From positions 1-37,326 of the forward strand of contig URIC01000016.1 in NCBI GenBank assembly GCA_900547755.1: 37,326 nt of DNA, given 5' to 3'. The notes below the pieces were generated by a model that was not told where the DNA came from, did no database searches, and was given only the letters and a program-made list of their open reading frames with translations. The position numbers and the translations under genes were made by a program. Each line of letters begins with the position of its first letter. Position 1 is the first letter of the stretch. The stretch comes from an uncultured Bacteroidales bacterium (GTDB taxonomy: Bacteria > Bacteroidota > Bacteroidia > Bacteroidales > Muribaculaceae). This document shows positions 32,474 through 37,326 of this stretch, one piece after another.

Positions 32474-33463
32474 TTATCTGGAACCTAAGTAGTAAAGCAC
32501 TGTCCGGCCTGCGGCTGCGAGTATGTCGCTGTCTATGTGTTCCAGGTTGTCGTTTATCGTGTGCCAGGTGTCCGGGAAGCCGGCGTCCGTGAGCGCTATT
32601 ATGTCTATGGCGGGGATTCCGGCCTTTATGAACTCCACATGGTCGTCGGTTATGGCTCCCCCTTCAAGGGAGGTGAATATGTCGGAATGTCCGGCGGCAT
32701 CTGCAGCCTCCCAGACATCGTCCAGCAGGACGGTAGCGTACATGGAGGAGAACATCTCGCGTCGGAAAGATGTGCCGCGTCCCCCTACCATGTCGAGCAG
32801 TATCACCCGGGCGGGAACATAGCCGGCAGGAGGATTCTGCACGAAGTGCCGGGCTCCCAGGGCCCAGGACCCGTCATCCCCTTCGGTACCGTAGTCCTCG
32901 GAGTCCACGAAGAGTATGTCCACACCGGCATCTGTGCCTTTCAGGGATAGCACACGTGCCACTTCCAGCAATACGCCCACACCGCTGGCTCCGTCATTGG
33001 CGCCCGGCACCGGCTTGGTGTGGTTTGCCGGGTCCGGGTCGTTGTCGGCCCAGGGGCGGGTGTCCCAGTGTGCCACGAGGAGGGTGCGGTCCGAGGCCTG
33101 CGGATTGAACTGCGCGAATATGTTGGTTGAGGGAAGTCCGGTGCCGTCGAAGGCGGTGAGAGTGGCCTTCTGCTCGGTAACCCGGGCACCGTGGCGCCGC
33201 AGTTCCGCCGCCAGCCATGCGCCGCAACGGTCATGCTCCGGAGTGCCCGGCACGCGCGGCCCGAAATCAAGCTGACGCGCCACGTTGGAGTAAGCGCTGT
33301 CGGCGCTGAAGCTGTCGGCCAGAGCCTTCCCGGCGGCGCTGCCGGCAGTGCGGGCTGCGGAGGGTGACTCCTCTGCTGTCGCGCTGTCCGTACGGGCTGC
33401 GGAGGAGCTGCAGGAGGCTGCCGCAAGTATGAGTGAAAGAAGGGATGTCGGTAATATTTTCAT
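32474..33463 (-). CDS. M28-family metallopeptidase lipoprotein (glutaminyl cyclase-like)
   Basis: This exported zinc enzyme belongs to the M28 family, nearest in pattern to the bacterial glutaminyl-peptide cyclotransferase-like group. Such proteins either trim N-terminal residues or form pyroglutamate on exported proteins. The signal peptide ends in a lipobox, LAAAS-C18, and is followed by a long Ala/Ser/Glu-rich linker (19-58). Metal and catalytic segments are AHWDTRPW (H132, D134), GANDGASG (D157), FVDSEDYGTEGDD (E189 region), ITDDHVEF and DTWHTINDNLEHID (H301). Length is 329 residues. In Bacteroidetes with T9SS, glutaminyl cyclases are known to modify exported proteins, so a link to the T9SS cargo here is attractive but inferred. 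An aminopeptidase is the alternative. Confidence 0.88.
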   Translation of the reverse strand: MKILPTSLLSLILAAASCSSSAARTDSATAEESPSAARTAGSAAGKALADSFSADSAYSNVARQLDFGPRVPGTPEHDRCGAWLAAELRRHGARVTEQKATLTAFDGTGLPSTNIFAQFNPQASDRTLLVAHWDTRPWADNDPDPANHTKPVPGANDGASGVGVLLEVARVLSLKGTDAGVDILFVDSEDYGTEGDDGSWALGARHFVQNPPAGYVPARVILLDMVGGRGTSFRREMFSSMYATVLLDDVWEAADAAGHSDIFTSLEGGAITDDHVEFIKAGIPAIDIIALTDAGFPDTWHTINDNLEHIDSDILAAAGRTVLYYLGSR

Positions 33464-33467
33464 ACCA

Positions 33468-33498
33468 CAAAATTATTTATTAAATTTGCAATTTCAAA
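33468..33498 (-). promoter_or_regulatory. Consensus promoter of the M28 peptidase gene, nearly leaderless
   Basis: On the minus strand TTTG (33498-33495), 19 bp, then TAATTTTG (33475-33468). The ATG at 33463 is only four bases past the -7 element, so the mRNA would start at or within a few bases of the start codon. Confidence 0.6.
33481..33488 (+). promoter_or_regulatory. Putative -7 element of the metG-tyrS operon
   Basis: TAAATTTG matches TAnnTTTG and overlaps the divergent peptidase promoter. The predicted start near 33494 gives a leader of about 75 nt to the metG ATG. No clear -33 element is seen. Confidence 0.5.
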
Positions 33499-33569
33499 AC
33501 GGATTATTCCCCCTGAAGCACGCTTGACATCTCAAGCGGCTAACATACAGTAAAATAAAGTTTAAGGCT

Positions 33570-35609
33570 ATGGATAAAAAATTCAAGCGTACGCTGGTGA
33601 CTACGGCTCTGCCTTATGCCAATGGCCCGGTCCACATAGGCCATCTGGCGGGAGTCTATATCCCGGCGGACATTTATGTCAGATACCTGCGCCTGCAGGG
33701 GCGGGAGGTTCTCTTCATAGGCGGTAGCGACGAGCACGGCGTGCCCATCACTATAAAGGCCAAGAACGAGGGTGTCACTCCTCAGGACATAGTGGACCGT
33801 TACCACAATATAATCAAGGACAGTTTCGAGGAGCTGGGCATATCTTTCGATATATACAGCCGTACCACCTCCGAGGAGCATCGCCGCACCGCTTCCGACT
33901 TCTTCCGCCGCCTCTACGAGAAGGGTGAGTTCATCGAGAAGACCTCCATGCAGCTGTACGACGAGAAGGCCGACCAGTTCCTGGCCGACCGCTACGTCAC
34001 AGGCATTTGCCCCCACTGCGGTGCCGAAGGCGCATACGGCGACCAGTGCGAGGCCTGCGGCACATCGCTTGCGGCCACCGACCTCATCAACCCCCAATCG
34101 GCCATCACCGGCAACACCCCCGTGCTCAAGGAGACAAAACACTGGTACCTCCCCCTGGACAAGTGGGAGCCCCGTCTGCGCAAGTGGATACTTGAGGAGC
34201 ACAAGGAGTGGAAGACCAATGTCTACGGACAGTGCAAGAGCTGGCTCGACATGGGTCTGCAGCCCCGTGCGGTGAGCCGCGACCTGGACTGGGGCATACC
34301 GGTACCCGTGGAGGGCGCCGAGGGCAAGGTGCTGTACGTATGGTTCGACGCACCCATAGGTTACATCTCCAACACGAAGGAACTGTGCGGCGACGACTGG
34401 GAAAAGTGGTGGAAGGATTCCGAGACCCGCATGATTCACTTCATCGGGAAGGACAACATAGTGTTCCACTGCATAGTCTTCCCCGCCATGCTTATGGCCG
34501 ACGGCACCTACAATCTGCCGGACAATGTGCCTGCGAATGAGTTCCTGAACCTTGAGGACAACAAGATTTCCACCTCCCGCAACTGGGCCGTATGGCTGCA
34601 TGAGTATCTGCGGGACCTCCCCGGCAAGCAGGACGTGCTGCGCTACATACTCACCGCCAACGCGCCTGAGACAAAGGACAACAACTTTACATGGAAGGAG
34701 TTCCAGACCCGCAACAATTCCGAACTGGTGGCTATCCTCGGCAATTTCGTGAACCGCGCCATGGTGCTGGTACACAAGTATTTCGACGGTGTAGTGCCTG
34801 AGTGCGGCGAGCTTGCTCCCGAGGACAAGGCAGCTATGGACGAGGTGATTGCCGCCGGCAAGGCCCTGTCCGGGAACCTTGAGATTTTCCATTTCCGCGA
34901 CGCCCTGAAGGATGCAATGAACATAGCCCGTGCGGGTAACAGATATCTGGCGGACACCGAGCCCTGGAAGAAGGCCAAGACCGACATGGAGCGCGTCAAG
35001 ACGATTCTTAACGTGGCCCTGCAGATTTGCGCCAACATATCCGTGGCTTTTGAACCCTTCATGCCTTTCATGGCCGCCTCGCTCAAGGCCCAGCTGCACC
35101 TGCCCGAACTGACATGGGAGGCCGTGGGCCGCTTCGACTTGCTCCACGCGGGCCATGTGGTGGCCAAGCCCGAACTCCTCTTCACTAAGATTGAAGACGA
35201 GACCGTGGCCGCCCAGATAAAGAAACTCGAGGACGCCCGCAAGGCCAACGAGCTGAACTCATGGACCCCCGACAAGGTCGCCGACACCGTGGACTTCGAG
35301 ACATTCGAGAAGGTGGATATGCGTGTAGGTACGGTGCTGGAATGTGACAAGGTGCCTAAAGCGGACAAGTTGCTCCGCTTCCGCATAGACGACGGCATGG
35401 GCGGACGCACTATAGTAAGCGGTGTGGCCAAATATTACAAGCCCGAAGAGTTAGTGGGCAAGCAGGTATGCTTCGTGGCTAATTTCGCTCCCCGCAAGCT
35501 CAAAGGGGTAGAGAGCCAGGGCATGATTCTCAGCGCCGTGCAGCCCGACGGTTCACTGGTGGTACTCAGTCCCCAGGGCCCTATAACACCCGGCGCCAAA
35601 ATAGGTTGA
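33570..35609 (+). CDS. metG: Methionyl-tRNA synthetase
   Basis: This cytoplasmic enzyme charges tRNA-Met and initiator tRNA with methionine. It is a class I synthetase with HIGH at residues 22-25 (GPVHIGHLAG), a zinc knuckle C147-P-H-C150 and C160-E-A-C163, FIGGSDEHG, and the second signature as K332-I-S-T-S336, a form of KMSKS common in this phylum. An anticodon-binding helical domain follows, and the last 110 or so residues form an OB-fold tRNA-binding domain (FETFEKVDMRVGTVLECDKVPKADKLL). The 679 residues fit the long, dimeric type. The stop is 21 bp before the tyrS ATG, so the two synthetase genes form an operon. Confidence 0.98.
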   Translation: MDKKFKRTLVTTALPYANGPVHIGHLAGVYIPADIYVRYLRLQGREVLFIGGSDEHGVPITIKAKNEGVTPQDIVDRYHNIIKDSFEELGISFDIYSRTTSEEHRRTASDFFRRLYEKGEFIEKTSMQLYDEKADQFLADRYVTGICPHCGAEGAYGDQCEACGTSLAATDLINPQSAITGNTPVLKETKHWYLPLDKWEPRLRKWILEEHKEWKTNVYGQCKSWLDMGLQPRAVSRDLDWGIPVPVEGAEGKVLYVWFDAPIGYISNTKELCGDDWEKWWKDSETRMIHFIGKDNIVFHCIVFPAMLMADGTYNLPDNVPANEFLNLEDNKISTSRNWAVWLHEYLRDLPGKQDVLRYILTANAPETKDNNFTWKEFQTRNNSELVAILGNFVNRAMVLVHKYFDGVVPECGELAPEDKAAMDEVIAAGKALSGNLEIFHFRDALKDAMNIARAGNRYLADTEPWKKAKTDMERVKTILNVALQICANISVAFEPFMPFMAASLKAQLHLPELTWEAVGRFDLLHAGHVVAKPELLFTKIEDETVAAQIKKLEDARKANELNSWTPDKVADTVDFETFEKVDMRVGTVLECDKVPKADKLLRFRIDDGMGGRTIVSGVAKYYKPEELVGKQVCFVANFAPRKLKGVESQGMILSAVQPDGSLVVLSPQGPITPGAKIG

Positions 35610-35630
35610 ACAGATAATACAGACATCGAT

Positions 35631-36926
35631 ATGAACTTTATAGAAGAACTCAAATGGAGAGGTATGATTCACTCCATGATACCCGGCACCGACGAGCTGC
35701 TCGGTTCGGGCGATATGGTGACGGCATACGTGGGCATCGACCCCACGGCAGACTCGCTCCACATAGGCCATCTCTGCGGAGTGATGATGCTGCGTCACTT
35801 CCAGCGCGCCGGGCATAAGCCGCTGGCGTTGGTGGGAGGCGCCACAGGCATGATTGGCGACCCCTCCGGCAAGAGCCAGGAGCGCAACCTGCTCAACGAG
35901 GAGACCCTGCGCCACAATCAGGAGGCCATCAAGACCCAGCTGTCCCGCTTCCTGGACTTCAACAGCGATGCCCCCAACAAGGCGGAGCTGGTGAACAACT
36001 ATGACTGGATGAAGGACTTCTCCTTCCTGGACTTCGCCCGCGAGGTCGGCAAGCACATCACAGTCAACTATATGATGGCTAAGGACAGTGTGAAGCGTCG
36101 TCTGAACGGCGAGGCCAGCGACGGCCTATCCTTCACCGAGTTCACTTATCAGCTGCTGCAGGGCTACGACTTCCTGCACCTGTACCGCGAGAAGGGCTGC
36201 CGTCTGCAGATGGGCGGTTCGGACCAGTGGGGCAACATCACCACCGGTACCGAGCTTATCCGCCGCACGGATGGCGGCGAGGCTTTCGCCCTCACCTGCC
36301 CGCTGATTACCAAGGCCGACGGCGGTAAGTTCGGCAAGACGGAGAGCGGAAACGTATGGCTTGACGCGGCACGTACCAGTCCCTATAAGTTCTACCAGTT
36401 CTGGCTCAATGTGGGCGACGCCGATGCCGAGAAGTATCTGAAAATCTTCACTTTCCTCACACAGGAGGAGATAGCCGCCCTGGTGAAAGAGCATGAGGCG
36501 GACCCCGGTCTGCGTCCCCTGCAGAAGCGTCTGGCCAAAGAGGTGACCGTTATGGTACATGGCGAGGAGGCATACGCTGCCGCTGTGGAAGCCAGCAAGA
36601 TACTTTTCTCCAACCAGGCCCGTGAGGCTCTGATGCACCTGGACGAACAGACCCTGCTTGACATCTTCGAGGGAGTGCCTCGTTTTGACATAGACGCCGC
36701 ACGTCTGTCAGCGGGTATTCCCGTGCTCGACCTCCTGGCCGTGGACACCAAGGTGTTCTCCTCAAAGGGGGAGGCCCGCAAGATGATTCAAGGCAACGGA
36801 CTGAGTATCAACAAGGAAAAGTACACTGACCCTAACGGAACTATTGACGATTCCAGCCTCATAGGCGGAAAATACATCCTCGTGCAGCGTGGTAAAAAGA
36901 ACTACTACCTGCTTACGGTGAAATAA
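35631..36926 (+). CDS. tyrS: Tyrosyl-tRNA synthetase
   Basis: This cytoplasmic class I synthetase attaches tyrosine to tRNA-Tyr. The Rossmann domain has YVGIDPTADSLHIGHL with HIGH at 44-47, GGATGMIGDPSGKS, the tyrosine-binding FLHLYREKGCRLQMGGSDQWGN and the second signature K233-F-G-K-T237, the bacterial TyrS form of KMSKS. An alpha-helical anticodon domain follows, and the last 80 residues or so form an S4-type RNA-binding domain (VLDLLAVDTKVFSSKGEARKMIQGNG). Length (431 aa) is normal. It is the second gene of the metG operon and is followed by a strong terminator. Confidence 0.98.
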   Translation: MNFIEELKWRGMIHSMIPGTDELLGSGDMVTAYVGIDPTADSLHIGHLCGVMMLRHFQRAGHKPLALVGGATGMIGDPSGKSQERNLLNEETLRHNQEAIKTQLSRFLDFNSDAPNKAELVNNYDWMKDFSFLDFAREVGKHITVNYMMAKDSVKRRLNGEASDGLSFTEFTYQLLQGYDFLHLYREKGCRLQMGGSDQWGNITTGTELIRRTDGGEAFALTCPLITKADGGKFGKTESGNVWLDAARTSPYKFYQFWLNVGDADAEKYLKIFTFLTQEEIAALVKEHEADPGLRPLQKRLAKEVTVMVHGEEAYAAAVEASKILFSNQAREALMHLDEQTLLDIFEGVPRFDIDAARLSAGIPVLDLLAVDTKVFSSKGEARKMIQGNGLSINKEKYTDPNGTIDDSSLIGGKYILVQRGKKNYYLLTVK

Positions 36927-36945
36927 GGCATTTCGGTATAATGCG

Positions 36946-36987
36946 GAAAATAAAGCCCTTGGCCTCACGGCTTCGGGCTTTATTTTC
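36946..36987. terminator. Rho-independent terminator of the metG-tyrS operon
   Basis: Arms GAAAATAAAGCCC (36946-36958) and GGGCTTTATTTTC (36975-36987) form a perfect 13-bp stem with a 16-nt loop. A T-rich sequence (TGCCGTTTTT) follows on the plus strand. The AT-rich stem base gives T runs in both directions. Confidence 0.88.
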
Positions 36988-37123
36988 TGCCGTTTTTCAA
37001 TCCTCTGCAAGAGGGCATCAACACACATAAATATCAACGGCGGATACTTGATGACATTTCATCTTTACCTTTCTGTTTTGTGTTTCATGGAAGTGTATTA
37101 AATTGTGAAAAAACTGCCGACAC

Positions 37124-37326
37124 AAAAAAAGCAGATACCGAAGTATCCGCAGCGCCAGACGGGAAGAGCCAATCTCCCGCAGAGGAATAAAGGTGTACTG
37201 AGAGGTCACTTTCCTTGCATTAAGGAAACCGTGTGACTCCATGCAGCGCCCTAACTCCCGAAGGCCCGGAGGATACTCGCCGCGTGATATGCACGCGGAC
37301 TGCGACAGGTAGGTCTTCTGGCTTGT
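37124..37326 (-). ncRNA. 3' end of a cobalamin riboswitch followed by a short structured RNA and terminator
   Basis: On the minus strand 37323-37308 reads AGCCAGAAGACCTACC, matching the B12 box (AGYCAGGAGACCTGCC) that closes cobalamin riboswitch aptamers. The aptamer body would lie beyond the window edge. Nine bases on is a perfect 7-bp hairpin with a 5-nt loop (37280-37298, CCGCGTG/CACGCGG), placed where the P13 kissing-loop stem sits. Two more hairpins follow: TTTCCTT/AAGGAAA around 37210-37229 and CGGGA/TCCCG at 37160-37179. Last comes GCGGATAC-loop-GTATCTGC (37150-37131) with seven T (37130-37124), a strong terminator. No recognisable gene follows on this strand. The only frame is a 74-codon ORF (37242-37018) that runs through the terminator. 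The call rests on the box, stem placement and terminator. 36988-37123 shows nothing I recognise. Confidence 0.55.

Noticed and set aside
37018..37242. 74-codon ORF on the minus strand behind the riboswitch-like element
   Set aside because: It runs through the intrinsic terminator and its hairpin, has no clear ribosome site and no recognisable composition. It is kept only as an alternative in the riboswitch finding.
1..37326. CRISPR arrays, tRNA or rRNA genes, insertion sequences
   Set aside because: I saw no regularly spaced repeats, cloverleaf sequences with conserved T-loop bases, rRNA motifs or transposase genes anywhere in the window.

Overview
The window looks like chromosomal DNA of a high-GC gut-type Bacteroidales, plausibly Muribaculaceae (S24-7), although the family-level call is inference. 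The evidence is a murF-alr gene fusion, a DUF2851 protein, an Omp28-type protein, ATP-dependent PEP carboxykinase, repeated TAnnTTTG promoter -7 elements, and several secreted proteins ending in the short basic tail typical of type IX secretion (T9SS) sorting domains. Most genes look near 60% GC by eye. The restriction-modification pair near 20 kb is clearly AT-richer.

Layout: (1) 1-3.3 kb holds the 3' part of a lipoprotein gene, then topA. (2) 3.3-11.1 kb, minus strand, holds a 1330-residue T9SS surface protein, a glycosyltransferase and an M6 metalloprotease. (3) 11.2-16.2 kb, plus strand, holds a GH13 alpha-amylase and two tandem endonuclease I-type secreted nucleases. (4) 16.2-19.7 kb holds murF-alr and a small membrane protein. 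(5) 19.7-21.4 kb holds a HindIII-like restriction enzyme overlapping its cognate-type methyltransferase, an apparent horizontal insertion with its own promoter. (6) 21.5-31.3 kb, minus strand, holds a DUF2851 protein, an Omp28-like protein, a second giant T9SS surface protein (1525 aa, a paralog of the first), a Crp/Fnr-type regulator and pckA. (7) 31.7-33.5 kb holds two convergent lipoprotein genes, one an M28 metallopeptidase. (8) 33.6-36.9 kb holds metG-tyrS as an operon. (9) At the right edge, on the minus strand, is what looks like the 3' end of a cobalamin riboswitch leading into a short structured RNA closed by a strong terminator, with no recognisable gene behind it.

How the genes fit together: six predicted T9SS cargo proteins (two giant modular adhesin-like proteins, one protease, two nucleases, one Omp28-like protein) suggest a locus for surface attachment and extracellular breakdown of protein and nucleic acid, interspersed with housekeeping genes (topA, murF-alr, metG, tyrS, pckA). 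A FNR/CRP-like palindrome sits about 41 bp upstream of the predicted start of transcription of the second giant protein, just behind the Crp/Fnr-type gene. This hints at direct regulation.

The observations most worth checking are the orphan riboswitch-like RNA at the right edge, the apparent total absence of AAGCTT around a HindIII-like system, the Crp/Fnr-type operator, small ORFs abutting the starts of three T9SS cargo genes, and a leucine in place of the expected arginine in the TopA TOPRIM motif. All family calls come from reading the sequences and from memory of the families. No search or alignment was run.
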